The position numbers were made by a program, and so were the translations under genes. A stretch of DNA of 64,000 nucleotides from Simmondsia chinensis (taxonomy: Eukaryota > Streptophyta > Magnoliopsida > Caryophyllales > Simmondsiaceae): positions 28,105,478 to 28,169,477 of the forward strand of contig JAGTTD010000015.1 of the NCBI GenBank assembly GCA_018398585.1. Reading direction: 5' to 3'. Under the pieces are notes generated by a model. The model was not told the origin of the DNA. It made no database searches and saw only the letters and a list, made by a program, of their open reading frames with translations. This document shows, piece by piece, positions 1 through 10,290 of the stretch (positions within the stretch are counted from its first letter, which is position 1; every line of letters begins with the position of its first letter).

Positions 1-129
1 ATACTCGTTATAGTTAGTTGTATGGCTTCTTTTCCAATTTTACTGAAATATAAACCCTAGTTTTGGTGGATTCCAAGTTTCCGATTTTGACGTGTTTGAT
101 TGATTTTACGTTTCCATTCCGCATAAATG

Positions 130-320
130 AAGATCCAGAAATAGTTTTATAATTTAATATGCCGCTTTGCGTGAATGTTCATTGAACTTGAAGCGTAAAC
201 AACACACAAAATCTCCTCATATCTTGTACTTAAGTTATACTAATACTACTATTAAAAGTGGGGGCATTGAGGTTCGAACTAATGACCTCGTGGTCAACAA
301 GATACTGATACCAGATCAAA
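130..320 (-). mobile_element. TRIM relic (truncated copy)
   Basis: Read on the minus strand, positions 302-318 give GGTATCAGTATC, a primer-binding-site-like sequence, followed by a GAGGTCATTAGTTCGAACCTC block and a remnant of the LTR start (ATTAAATTATAAAAC) near 142-160. The order matches the two better TRIM copies at 7883-8175 and 9138-9415. No second LTR is visible to the right, so this copy is truncated. It has no coding capacity. Confidence 0.5.
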
Positions 321-1305
321 AAAATACTTCTTACAATTTAATAACTTTTTTTAATTTTTATTCAACTAAGAAAAAAATTTACAATAAAAAAACCATTAAT
401 ACTAGAAAAGATTTTTTTTGAAAATATGATTCTCAATTTCTAAAAGTTAAAAACTATAAACCAATAAAATATTTTTTGACACACATTCGTACTTACTCAC
501 TTAAAAACGGTGTTCATATATAATATTGTTTTCTTGATATTATTTATGTAATACATGTATCATAGCATATGTTTATATTTTTTTCCATTTAAAGAATAAA
601 TGACAATTAAAAATGCACATACATCTAAATTAAATATTTATATTCTATATTTTATTACTTTAACTATCAAATATTAATTATACACTATCATTTACTATGT
701 ATTATTTTGTTCTACAATTATTCTGACTGACATTATAATTACTTTTATAAATTTTTTTGAATAAAGACGCTCAAGGACAAAACTATTCATTACGATCATC
801 TAAACAAACATATAAAGATGAAGAAGGGGGTATATCCACCAAGTCATGACTATAAACTCCTAAACGATGAAGCCTAACAATAGTAACTTTACAATCAACA
901 AAATTAGCTGATCTATGTGTTCAAACAAAAAAATTAGTTCACTTTTATGAGTTAATAAACTTTTCACTGAAATTTTTATATATAAGCCAAATATATATTA
1001 AATTTCATATAATTCTCGTACTGCATTTTACTGACAGAGCCTAAACTACTTCAATATTAAAGTTTACAAGTAAATTATAGGGGAGGTCATTATCAAACTT
1101 TGTATAGGGCAATATATTTGTAAGGTCCTATAATACAACCCCATGCAAAAATAATAAATAATAAATAAAGCATGTCATTCCTGCCACCTTTATATTTGTC
1201 GGCTCATACATTTGTTTGTACTAAAAATACCTCTAATGTCACATTACTTGGTATACATAATAATTCAGAAGATTTAAGGATAAAAGATATTGGAAAAATA
1301 ATTAC
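321..1305. other. AT-rich intergenic DNA
   Basis: No gene, repeat end or conserved protein similarity is recognisable here. The sequence is strongly AT-rich with frequent stops in all frames. Confidence 0.6.
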
Positions 1306-1327
1306 GTTTACTCATTATCTTAAAGAA

Positions 1328-1573
1328 ACTTAAGAGGGTATCAATGCTCAAGTATTGGATTCCATCAGAATTCTGAAGTTAAGTGTGCTTGGGCGAGAAT
1401 AGTACTAAGATGGGTGACCTCTTGGAAAGTCCTCGTATTGCACCTCTTAGGTTGGGGGTTCTTGGAAACAGTCTCTCTTCAGAGTAGCACCCTAAAGGGG
1501 GAAGATTGCGTACATTCAACCCCCCAAGACCCTGCTTAGGTGGGAGTTTTTGAGGCACTGAAAATATTGGTTT
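1328..1573 (+). mobile_element. 5S rRNA-derived SINE, full length
   Basis: The head (about 1334-1449) is a diverged plant 5S rRNA: it keeps GAAGTTAAGTGTGCTTGGGC and AGATGGGTGACCTC, which cover box A and box C of the 5S internal promoter. The rest (1450-1570) is the shared tail, with GGTTGGGGGTTCTTGG, then CCCTGCTTAGGTGGGAG, then a GAGGCACTG end. The TTG run normally found at the 3' end is lost. A 22-bp target-site duplication with two mismatches flanks it (1306-1327 and 1574-1595), which shows that it entered by target-primed reverse transcription. It encodes no protein. Confidence 0.9.
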
Positions 1574-1880
1574 GTTTACTCATTGTCTTAGAGAAGCGAA
1601 TGACTGCTGATTTGGTAGTAAGATTTGGACACAAGATTTTTTCAGTGATTCAGTACCTAGCTCGTATTTAGGCTACATTATTTTTGCTAATGCGCTATTT
1701 ATAGCCTTCACAGGAGGCAATTCAGGGCTGCACATAATTCCAAGCAGTCCAACAACTGTTAGGATCTCCCAAATTTTGGGGATTGTGGTTTTTAAAGTAT
1801 CAATTGCCAATATTAACAAGTTTCATGATTTAGACTTTTATGATTTATTCTATAAAAAGGGCCTCATTAGCGCTCATCAT

Positions 1881-2095
1881 TCGTGTTTTTTTTTTGGCTT
1901 AGTTTGGAGCGGCTCTCTAGGCGTTTTCTTTCCCTAGGAGTTGGTGTAGGTGTGTTTTTAGGCGTCTTTTAATTTTCAAGTCTTTTTTGTCATGCTTTTT
2001 CCCCGCTCTTGCGGTCTTTCTGGGACCTTGCTCCGGTGGTATGCCGGCTTGTTATGAGAGCATTCTCTCTATTTATTGAAAAAAGATAAAAGGGC
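1881..2095 (+). mobile_element. L1-type LINE 3' UTR fragment
   Basis: A T/G-rich stretch (TTTTTGGCTTAGTTTGGAG, GGCGTTTTCTTTCCC, CCGCTCTTGCGGTC) ends in an A-rich tail near 2080-2095. The same text recurs at 3188-3335, and its last part at 26096-26190, so this is a dispersed 5'-truncated retroposon tail. The layout (no ORF, A-rich 3' end) fits plant L1 3' ends. Confidence 0.55.
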
Positions 2096-2395
2096 CTCAA
2101 TTAAAATTTTTCCTTAAAGCCATGAAAATGTCGGGATCGATCCTGGGAGGCATACTTTGTGCTTCTCTCCTTATTGATGTAAAAAGTAATATTAGGTACA
2201 AGATTAGAATGGAGTAATGCAAATTGATTTTGTAATTCTCTAAGGTCTTAGGTCCGATTTTAGAGTTGACGTTGACATATATAAGCCCAAGTGGAATTTC
2301 ATCATAAAATCAATTGCTATTAAATATAATAATCTATGAAACTCAAAACTTGATCTTTCATTTCTCACAAACCTACCAATGTTTAATAATATTGT

Positions 2396-2645
2396 TTTCG
2401 ATAATTAATGACATGATCGCAATACAAAACAACAACTTGTAAAAGTGAAGCCATAGTCCCCCGCATAAAAGCGGAGATCAATAAGCAAATACACAAAAGT
2501 TAAGATAAAACAAAAAAAAAAAGGATAAAAATAGAACACAAAAATAAACAGACAAATAAAAATTAAACAGGCAATACAGTTACTCAATATTACAAAAATT
2601 AAATAATATATATATAATACAATTAAATTTGGACCAATGAACAAC
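2396..2645 (-). mobile_element. possible L1-type 3' end fragment
   Basis: The start, GATAATTAATGACATGATCGCAATACAAA, is similar to the better fragment at 60629-60890 (GATAATTAGCG...GATCGCAATACAAA), where it follows a poly(T) run. On the minus strand this is the A-tailed end of a 5'-truncated LINE. Only the outer part is recognisable. Confidence 0.35.
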
Positions 2646-3187
2646 CCTACATCCCCATGAGAGGAAACAGGAAGGCTTAGAGGAGTATTATGTGCACGTT
2701 ACACTCAAGTGAACTGGTGTTCATGCCACCACGCTACAGCTACCCATGTGTCTTGATGATTTTTTGTACCAACTTTTAGTATTATCAGATTTAATGTATT
2801 AATTTTTAGTCTATAAGTTTTGTGTTTGAATCTTTTTAATATATCGGTTATAGTAAAATAATTTTTTAGTCAAAATTTAAAATATAACATCATCTTTTCA
2901 ATGTACGACATCAAATTTCCGACGTATAATAAGATCAAGCCTGAGGTGGGGTTTTCCCAAAGAAGAAGAAGCATCGAAAGAAAAAGTCAAGCCGTGCTTC
3001 GTTCCACATCAAACCGTAATGTCATTGGTGCTCATCGCGTGGATTTCTTGAGGCAGCCGTGAGCTATGTTTTGTTTGGAGTGCTTGTGGCTAGTGTTTCT
3101 CGTCATTAGTAAGAGTTATTGGTGTTTGAGATTGTAAGCTTCTTTTCTGTGCCATGTTCTTCATTATTGGTGCTCGTTGTTCATGTT
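2646..3187. other. intergenic DNA without recognisable features
   Basis: No coding similarity, terminal repeats or duplications were found in this stretch. Confidence 0.5.
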
Positions 3188-3335
3188 TAGGTATTTTTTG
3201 GCTTAGTTTGGAGTGATTCTCTAGGCGTTTTCCTTCCCCATGAGTTGGTGTCAGTGTGCTTTTAGATGTCTTTTGGTTTTGCCTTTTTTTTTTTTTTTTT
3301 TTTTTTTTCGCGCTCTTGTGGTCTTTCTATCAGCC
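3188..3335 (+). mobile_element. L1-type LINE 3' UTR fragment (second copy)
   Basis: This matches 1888-2025 closely (TTTTTGGCTTAGTTTGGAGTG, CTAGGCGTTTTCC, GAGTTGGTGT, GCTCTTGTGGTC). It carries an internal run of about 24 T at 3285-3308 in place of the shorter T stretch of the first copy. It is a 5'-truncated tail with no coding sequence. Confidence 0.5.
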
Positions 3336-4079
3336 TTCTATCCTATTTATATGTTGCCTTTTTTGTAAAATCTGGTTAGTGAATCACCGATGGTTCAACT
3401 TGAAATTATCTCACCATAAAACAAAACAAGTATACTTTTTGCCCGTTTATTTAATAATAAAGTTAATGCTCCATATTAATTTATGAAAATCTTTTTGGCC
3501 AGTAATCCCCCCGGGGGGAGAACATCCCTTAAAATCCCAATAAAGGGGAGCCACAATTACCAATAGTGAGATTCAAACTCAGATTTTATGTAAGGCTGAT
3601 AGTGTTCTCCGTCACAGGGCTATGCCCTGGGGGACATATTAATTTATGATGAGAATAAAATTCGTTGTATTTTTCCTGAATTAAGGACATTCTATTTTTT
3701 CTAATATATTGTTCAATTCAAACCCAGTGCCTCAAGGGTTCTCACAGAAGCGGGTCTCGGGGGTTGATGTACGCAGCCTTCCCCCTTCAGGATGTTAAAC
3801 CTGAAGAGAGGCTATTTCCGAGGACCCCCAACCTGAGAGTCATGCCATCATCGCATCGTAGCAACCTGTGAGAAAAAGGGGGCAACAATGCATAAGAGCA
3901 TGACAAATGCATAAAGTGAGTATTACGAAGCATAAAGCTCTAGAGGAGACTTCAAGGCAATATCATGCGCCACACGGCATGCAAATAAGCAAATAAGCAA
4001 GTAAGCAAGTAAACAGATAGTAAACAAATAGACGGTTAGGTGCACCTTAATAGGTACTATGCATAGGAACACTAGTATA

Positions 4080-4330
4080 GCAGAATAAGCAGCGGTATGA
4101 GACTGCTACATCTACTACTCCTATGATAGTCCTCCATCTAGCTCTATCTCTATCTATCTCTATCACAGGCCATCTCCTCCTGTAGGTTTAGGTGGGTGGG
4201 TGAGGTCCTGCTGTAACGCCTGCAGTCATCCCTTCTTTGGCCTGCTTCTTCCCCTCCTGCCTAGTGTGGTATGGAGCTGATTGCATCTCCTGACTGGGGC
4301 AGTGGTTGGTCTCCTCATAATGTAACGTGC
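4080..4330 (-). repeat. partial duplication of the RTE C-terminal/3' region
   Basis: The stretch 4165-4345 repeats the order of 4420-4590. Both copies read GCCATCTCxTC...TAGGTT...GTGAG(G/A)TCCTG, then ...CTCCTGCCTAG/CTTCCTGTCTAT..., then CTCCTGA(C/T)xGGGGxAGTGGT. The RTE element thus has two diverged copies of the sequence that encodes the last part of its product, joined head to tail before its 3' UTR. Confidence 0.65.
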
Positions 4331-4379
4331 CCGAACCACTACAACATTGTTCGGATGCTCCTATCCTGCTATATCAGAT

Positions 4380-5590
4380 ACACCTATTCTAGACCTCCAC
4401 AGAGCTCTGTCTAGAGCCATCTCTTCATTTAGGTTAAGAAAAGTGAGATCCTGTCAAATTATCTCTATCCAGCTCTTTTTTGGCTGTCCTCTCCCTCTCT
4501 TCCTGTCTATTATGTGAAGTTGTTCACATCTCCTGATAGGGGTAGTGGTGGGTCTCCTTCTAATATGCCCAAACTATCGCAGTCATTGCTCCCTTAACTT
4601 ATTTTCTATTGGGGCGACGTCTAATTTAATTCTTATGACTTCATTTCTGATCCTGTCCCTCTTTGTGTGCCCGTACATCCACCTCAGCATCCTCATCTCT
4701 GCCACCCTCATCTTTTGTGTTTGATGACACTTTAGTGGCCAACACTCTGCCCCCGTATGACATAGCTGGCCTCACTACCGTTTTATAGTATTTACCCTTT
4801 AGCTTTGGCGGGAACTTCTTATCACACAAAATCGCCGAGGCCATTCTCCATTTATGCGAACCCACTTTAATCCTGTTGTTGACATCTGCGTTCACTTCGC
4901 CGTCTTTCTGTGCTATGAAACCCAAGTATTTAAAGCAAGCTTTCTGAGGTATGTTCTCTGATCCGATCCGTACGACTGCTGCGCTTGGCATGGTAGAGGT
5001 GCTGAACTTAAGTTCTATATATTCTGTCTTCGATCTACTGAGCCTTAGACCTTTCGATTGTAAGGCCCTCCTCCAGAGTTCTAGTTTTTCATTCACCTCC
5101 ATTCTGGACTCTCCCACCAGGACTATATCGTCCGCGAAAAGCATGCACCAAGGTACATCCCCTTGGATGTGCCTAGTGAGCTCGTCCATCACCAAAATGA
5201 ACAGAAAGGGACTCAGGGCTGATCCTTGATGTACCCCTACTGTAATGGGAAAAGCGTCTGTCTCCCCTTCTATGGTGCGCACACTAGTTTGAGCATCTTC
5301 GTACATGTTCTTGATGACCCGTATGTAGGACTCGTGGATGCCTTTCCTCTCCAGGACCCTCTATAGAACCTCTCTCGGTACTCCATCATATGCCTTCTCC
5401 AAGTCAATAAAAACCATATGCAGGTCCTTTTGTTTAACTCTGTAATACTCTATGGACCTACTTAGGAGATGGATAGCTTCTAATGTTGATTTACCTGACA
5501 TAAATTCAAATTGGTTTTCCGAGACTCCTTCTTGATGGTGAAGCCTTCCTTTTATGACCTGCTCCCAGAGCTTCTGAGTGTGGCTTTTTT
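4380..5590 (-). pseudogene. RTE LINE reverse transcriptase, degenerate
   Basis: The conceptual product reads [12 protein letters not shown]...[12 protein letters not shown]...[11 protein letters not shown], then HQGSALSPFLFILVMDEL and the catalytic MLFADDIVLVGES (FADD box), then YLGF and RPAMSYG. This is the order of RT domains in RTE-clade LINEs, which copy element RNA at a nicked target. The reading frame holds an in-frame TAG at 5361-5363 where the family usually has Trp, and a frameshift near 4730 after RPAMSYGGRVLAT; the MRMLRWMCG-type continuation is found in another frame. The N-terminal endonuclease domain is absent. The element is therefore dead as a protein source. The domain assignment is firm; the clade is inferred from remembered plant RTE sequences. 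Confidence 0.85.
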
Positions 5591-6039
5591 TAGTATTTTG
5601 TAATTTCTCTATATTAAATTTATATCTTTTGGTATAAAAATATAAAATATAAAATAAAATAAATAAAAAAAGGGTAAAGGACCAGCCTAGCACGTGCAAT
5701 AGTATTAGTCTTTTCTGAAAAGTCATGTACGCAACTTTTTTTAGGAGACATACGGGCCTTTTTACCCAATTGGCATCTTTTTAAAAAAAAATTATCAAAG
5801 TGGTACTTTTTTATAAATATTTACTAAAATAGAATTATTTACTGTAGTTTGTTTAATATATGCCATTTGTAACGGCGTAAGTTGAGTAATTATTATTATT
5901 TTTTTTATAGTTTACTCAACATACTCCATTTGAAACGGAGTATGTTGAGTAAATTTTTTACCCCTTACTCAACGTACTCCATTTGAAACGAAGTATATTG
6001 AGTTATTGTATTTTAAAAAAGAGAGGCTGTTTGTGAGTA

Positions 6040-6195
6040 CTCCAAGACCCTACATAGATGAGTGAAGGCTTCTCATTCCCAATAACCCCCAGAGCCTGAT
6101 ATCTCTTCCCCCACCTATGCAAGGTCTGGGGTACTCGGAAACAGTCTCTCTTCAAGGTAGCCCCCTGAAGAGAGAAGATTGCGTACATCCACTTA
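6040..6195 (+). repeat. RTE/SINE-tail block in left arm of fold-back element
   Basis: GGTACTCGGAAACAGTCTCTC, then AAGATTGCGTACATCC matches the SINE tail. It is preceded by CCCAATAACCCCCAGAGCC, a sequence shared only with the opposite arm. Because both arms carry it, the insertion came before or along with formation of the inverted arms. Confidence 0.6.
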
Positions 6196-6814
6196 ACGTA
6201 CTCGACGTACTCCGTTTTAAACGAGTGGTAACGGTTATTGAATTTTAAATAGGTAGCACCCTTGAGTAATTTTTTTTATAGTTTACTCAACATACTCGAT
6301 TTGAAAAGGAGTACATTGAGTAATTTTATTTTTTTTAGAAAGAACAACTAATTTGTATTTTAAAAATTATTACATTAAAACTATTTTATATAAATAATTT
6401 AAATTTTAATAATCTTTTAAATTTTTTAAGAAAGCATATTAACTTCATCATAACATTGTATGTGTCATCTTTTTTATTATCACGTTATCTACCATGTATT
6501 CTTTTTTGTCGTCATGTTATTTTTTCGAGTAATTGTCTTGGTTACTTATAAATAGTTGATACCTTTCCTGTCCTTTTCTAAATAATATTTTTTTTCTTGA
6601 TCGTTTTTACAAAGTATGTTGTTCTTACTGTGTATAATAGCATTTTTGAAAACTTTCACCATTCATGTTTTCATCTAAAAAGTAATGCATAATTTTCATG
6701 TATATGATATTAGTTCAACAAAAATTTAATGAGTACCTAAATGATGAAATGACCTGTATATATTATTGTTATTATTCACTATATTAAATATAGTAAATAA
6801 AAAGCAACATACAT

Positions 6815-7030
6815 TCTCAATGCCCCAATAGTTCCCGCCTATGCAAGGTCTAGAGGGGTAGACGTACGCAACCTTCTCTAGGGTGCTACCCTGAAGAGAG
6901 ACTATTTCCGAGTACCCCTAGACCTTGCATAAGTGGGTGAAGAGATATCAGACTCTGGGGGTTATTGGGAATGAGAGTGCTAGCCTTCACCCACCTATGC
7001 AGGGTCTTGGGGTACTCGGTAGCAGCTTTT
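6815..7030 (-). repeat. RTE/SINE-tail block in right arm of fold-back element
   Basis: The reverse complement reads CCCAATAACCCCCAGAGTC, then GGGGTACTCGGAAATAGTC, then GGCGGGAACTATTGGGGCA, as in the left-arm block at 6040-6195. It also keeps the last part of the tail that the left arm has lost. Confidence 0.6.
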
Positions 7031-7285
7031 ATTTTTTAAAATATAATAATTTTAATGCAATAAATTCAACGTACTCAGTTTCAAATGGAGTATGTTGAGT
7101 AAGCAAAAAAAAAAATTACTCAACATACTCCTTCTAAAAAAAATAAAAAATTGTGCAACGTACGCCATTACAAACGGCGTACGTTGAACAAGCTACCGTA
7201 AATGGTGCCATTTTGGTAAATATTTTTGAAAGGGTGCTACTTTGTTAATTTTTTTTAAAAAAATGTGCCAATTGGGTAAAAAATT

Positions 7286-7615
7286 CTAAAAAAAGAGGAA
7301 ATTTTTGTAAGTACATAAAATTTGTAAAAGAAAAGGTAAAAAGACAAAATAAAAATAAAATTACAAATCTTTTTTTTTTTTTTTTTTTGAGCACAAAATT
7401 ACAAATCTTTAAAAGTTTCTGTTATATATAGATATATATATTGATAATTGTATCAGAAATATAATTTAGTATATTATTTGAATAGCTATACGATTGCTCA
7501 TGTAATTACTAGTAGAGCTGTTGGGTTTGGGTAGTAATTGGACTACCTACCCGAAACACGAGGTATCGGGCATTTATCTCCTCTTTTCTAGATGTTAGTA
7601 GCCATTTTCTAAGGC

Positions 7616-7654
<39 letters not shown>

Positions 7655-7882
7655 TGATTACAAGTAAAAGAAAAGCATATAATAGGAGAAACAAATCGTC
7701 ATTAAAAAAAATCATGAAAAGCCAGCATACATGAGAATCAAGCTGGTCGGATTATTTGTCAAGACCTTAACCACTCTTTTTCCTCACTCTTAAGGCCATA
7801 TATCAACTCCTCACTTAACAAATAATTAACCACCTAAAAATATACCTAATTTATGTAATTATTCTTTTTTTTTTTTCCTGAT
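7286..7882. other. AT-rich intergenic DNA with short TA repeat
   Basis: It contains poly(T) at 7368-7388 and a (TA)n/(CA)n microsatellite near 7628-7651. Nothing else is recognisable. Confidence 0.5.
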
Positions 7883-8175
7883 TGTCAAAGAATTATCTTT
7901 CCCAAAAGTTTAAGCTGATGGGTGAAGGCCTAGGAATAGTTTTATACTCTAACATAACCTCTCATGCAAATGCCAATTGGGCTTGAAGCATGTATAGTGT
8001 ACAGGCCCACTTTATACCTTGTGCTTGAATTGTTTTAACATTGAAGGTTAGAGCTGTTGAAATTTGAACTCCTGACCTTTTGGTTATTAAAGCTGTGATA
8101 CCATGTTAAGGAACTATCTTTCTCAAAAGTTTAAGCTGATGGGTGAAGGCTCAAGAATAGTTTTATACTCTAATA
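7883..8175 (-). mobile_element. TRIM: miniature LTR retrotransposon, both LTRs
   Basis: Two direct repeats of about 72 bp (7883-7954 and 8104-8175) flank a 149-bp centre. Read on the minus strand each LTR runs from TGTTAGAGTATAAAAC to GAT(A/T)xTTCxTTxACA (TG...CA). The 5' LTR is directly followed by TGGTATCACAGC (8092-8103), the usual plant initiator-tRNA-Met primer-binding site, and a purine-rich GAGAGG lies before the 3' LTR. Flanking CTGAT/CCGAT is a 5-bp target duplication with one mismatch. It encodes no protein and depends on an autonomous LTR element for movement. Confidence 0.85.
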
Positions 8176-8240
8176 CCGATGATTAGTGTGCGATGACGAA
8201 ATACAAAAACAGGTGCACCCGCGAAAGACGTAATTACTAA

Positions 8241-8483
8241 AAGCAAAGCAACATTTTCAGTGCCCCAAAGGCTTCCGCCTAAATAGAGTCTGGGGGATGG
8301 ATGTACGTAGCCTTCCCCCTTTAGGGTGCTACCCTGAAGAGAGGCTATTTCCTAGAACCCTCAACTTGAGGGGTGCAACACAAGAACTTCCCAGGAGGTC
8401 ACCCATCTTGGTACTACTATCGACCAAGCACGCTTAACTTCGGAGTTTTAATGGGATCCGGTGTTTGCGTGTTGGTACCCTCT
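8241..8483 (-). mobile_element. 5S rRNA-derived SINE, full length
   Basis: On the minus strand it starts near 8483 with a 5S head (GGGTACCAACACGC, then GGATCCCATTAAAACTCCGAAG, AAGCGTGCTTGGTCG, AAGATGGGTGACCTCCTGGG) and passes at about 8370 into the shared tail (GTTGAGGGTTCTAGGAAATAG, GGGGGAAGGCTACGTACATCC, GGGGCACTGAAAATG). The 5S part here is among the least decayed in the window. A target duplication is not clear. Confidence 0.88.
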
Positions 8484-9137
8484 TAGGTAATAAACTTAGG
8501 AAGCTATTATTGCCAAGATAAAAATTGTTATTGCCAGAGAAACGATGTGACTTATAAACAATGAGAGCCACAAAATTGTCCTGAAAACTATGATTTTTCT
8601 CTAGTAATAATAATTTTGCCCTGACAATAACATTATCCTAAAACCTAATTTTAAAATTATCTGTTTCCTATTTTTAATATTGGATAATATTTATATTGTG
8701 TAGATAAAGTGTTCCTTAATCCAACAATTGTTTGATCATCCACTCAAGTACTTCAAAGTCCTTTCATAAAAGAGTTTGTTAAGATGCAAAATTATTTTGT
8801 GGTAAAAAAAAAGATACAAATTGTTTATTATTTATTATCCATGAATAGTTTTTGAATAGTTTGACCTTTTTTTTTTTTTTTAATTTGATTGAAACCAATA
8901 ATCCCGCTTCTTATTCAGACATAACTTTAACACAAGGTATGTAAAATGGGTTTTTGTATTATCTACACCTTAAGCATAATAAGCGTTTCTAATAGTTTAA
9001 GCTTTAAGACTAATTAGTTCCTTCATAAACAAAAGTCTCTTTAACCAAGATTTGAGTGTGTTTGGCATGAAACGAAAAATACTTGAAATTAAAAAGTAGT
9101 TTTTTTTTGTTTTTATATAGAAGCAGAAAAAATAATA

Positions 9138-9415
9138 TTTCGAGCGTATAAAACTATTCATAGGCCTTCATGAATTAACTTAAGTTTTTGGAATAAATAG
9201 TTCCTTGACATGGTAACAGAGCCTTGTTGACCAAATGGTCACGAATTCGAATCTCAATAGCCTAAAACAATTTAAACACAAGTCATGAGGTGGAAAGTGC
9301 ACTATTCATGCTTCAAACCCAATGGGCATTTATATGAGGGAGCATCTTAGAGTATAAAATTATTCATGAGCCTTCACCCATTAGTTTAAGTTTTTGTACA
9401 GATGGTTCCTGGACA
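9138..9415 (+). mobile_element. TRIM, opposite orientation to the 7883-8175 copy
   Basis: The 5' LTR (9138-9210) ends TTCCTTGACA and is followed at once by TGGTAACAGAGC (9211-9222), a primer-binding site for initiator tRNA-Met. The 3' LTR (9345-9415) begins TTAGAGTATAAAAT and ends GTTCCTGGACA. The centre shares GGTCACGAATTCGAATCTC and a GCTTCAAACCCAATGGGCA block with the minus-strand copy. No ORF is present. Confidence 0.8.
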
Positions 9416-9605
9416 CCATCAAAACAGGAATAGAAGCAAAATCAAAAACTTTTCAACTAAAATACCTGTTTATGTAAAAAGCAGTCTTTTCACAACTCTG
9501 TTAAACAAGCCCTAATGCAACTCGCATGTAGAAGATTCTCTCATTTCTATTTCAACCACATTACTGAACAAAGAAGATAGAAATTGTCCATCTTCCTTTT
9601 CAGCA

Positions 9606-10273
9606 TGTTGTATTCATGTTATGTTATCATGTCATATCAAATTTTATCAACCCTAGTTTTTGTCCAAGGTTCAAAATTTAATTATCAAAAAGAAAAAAGA
9701 AAGGACAAAAAATGTGTTAGGCCTTGTCAAGTGTGACAAAGCCTTATCAAAAAACATTAAAAAACTAATAACACAACGCCCTTTAATCTTTTGTAGAAAG
9801 CTATTGTTAAGGAAGCTTCCAAAACTCTTTGTCCAACACGCCTCTAAAAAGATTACTTTGCCCCTTAAACATTTCGCTGATGTATACTAGTCTCTGAAAA
9901 CGTTAGCATTTATTTCTAGTTAAATACACCAAAAAATCGTAGTACTGATAGCGAAGTGTTGGTTTATTTGTGGAGCTTGTTTGTATTGAACCTTATTAAG
10001 GTAAAGGATTGGGCCAATCCTATTTAGGCTCATGACACAATAGGGTTTCAGTGTTATGACTCTATATATACACACAAGGGTTGTGTATATTACCATTAGA
10101 GTTGAGAAGGATTGAGAGATGAGACGTTTCACGTACACTTTCAATACCATAATGGATTTATTGTGTTCCCTTCGTAGATGTCGGGTGTTTTTGATTATTC
10201 TTCCCAATTTCTTTTTGTGTGTGACTGTTATTTCAATTTAAAGTTTCAGTATTCCGTGGATGGTCCTAAAACA
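9606..10273 (+). mobile_element. LTR of an unidentified LTR retrotransposon (5' LTR orientation)
   Basis: It begins TGTTGTATTCATG and ends GGTCCTAAAACA, directly followed by GGTATCAAAGCTCG (10274-10287), a primer-binding-site-like sequence. The same LTR with its PBS lies inverted at 15819-16896. A TATA-like TCTATATATACACAC lies at 10061-10075. About 165 bp of leader follows (10274-10437), after which the sequence jumps into L1 coding DNA. No gag or pol of this element is in the window. Confidence 0.65.
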
Positions 10274-10290
10274 GGTATCAAAGCTCGAAG

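Larger units (their letters stand above)
3718..5590 (-). mobile_element. RTE-clade LINE, 5'-truncated, with complete 3' end
   Basis: This is a minus-strand non-LTR retrotransposon. Coding remnants of an RTE reverse transcriptase occupy about 4380-5590, followed by a 3' UTR (3850-4080) rich in TGCTTACTTGCTTAT-like units. The 3' terminal 130 bp (3718-3850) is the CTCAGGTTGGGGG...CACTGGGTTTGAA tail that also ends every 5S-derived SINE in the window. The 5' end stops inside the RT palm. It is the likely source of the reverse-transcriptase recognition tail used by those SINEs. No convincing target-site duplication was found. Confidence 0.85.
5757..7285. mobile_element. fold-back/long-TIR DNA element
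   Basis: The two ends are inverted copies over several hundred bases. The left end begins TTTTTACCCAATTGGCATC and the right end, reverse complemented, reads TTTTTTACCCAATTGGCACA. Further in, both arms carry hairpin units of the form TACTCAACATACTCC...GGAGTATGTTGAGTA (5921, 5968, 6283, 7068, 7115, 7153), and both arms also contain the same SINE/RTE-tail-related block (6040-6195 and 6815-7030). No transposase ORF is present, so it is non-autonomous. The long TIRs suggest a Mutator-like or fold-back type, but a target duplication could not be recognised. Confidence 0.7.

Noticed and set aside
1334..1449. Functional 5S rRNA gene
   Set aside because: The 5S-like sequences are diverged, single, and always fused to the RTE tail. 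They lack the tandem array and T-run terminator of real 5S genes, so they are SINE heads.
7955..8103. tRNA-derived SINE
   Set aside because: The B-box-like motif lies between two 72-bp LTRs next to a tRNA-Met primer-binding site, so the TRIM explanation fits better.
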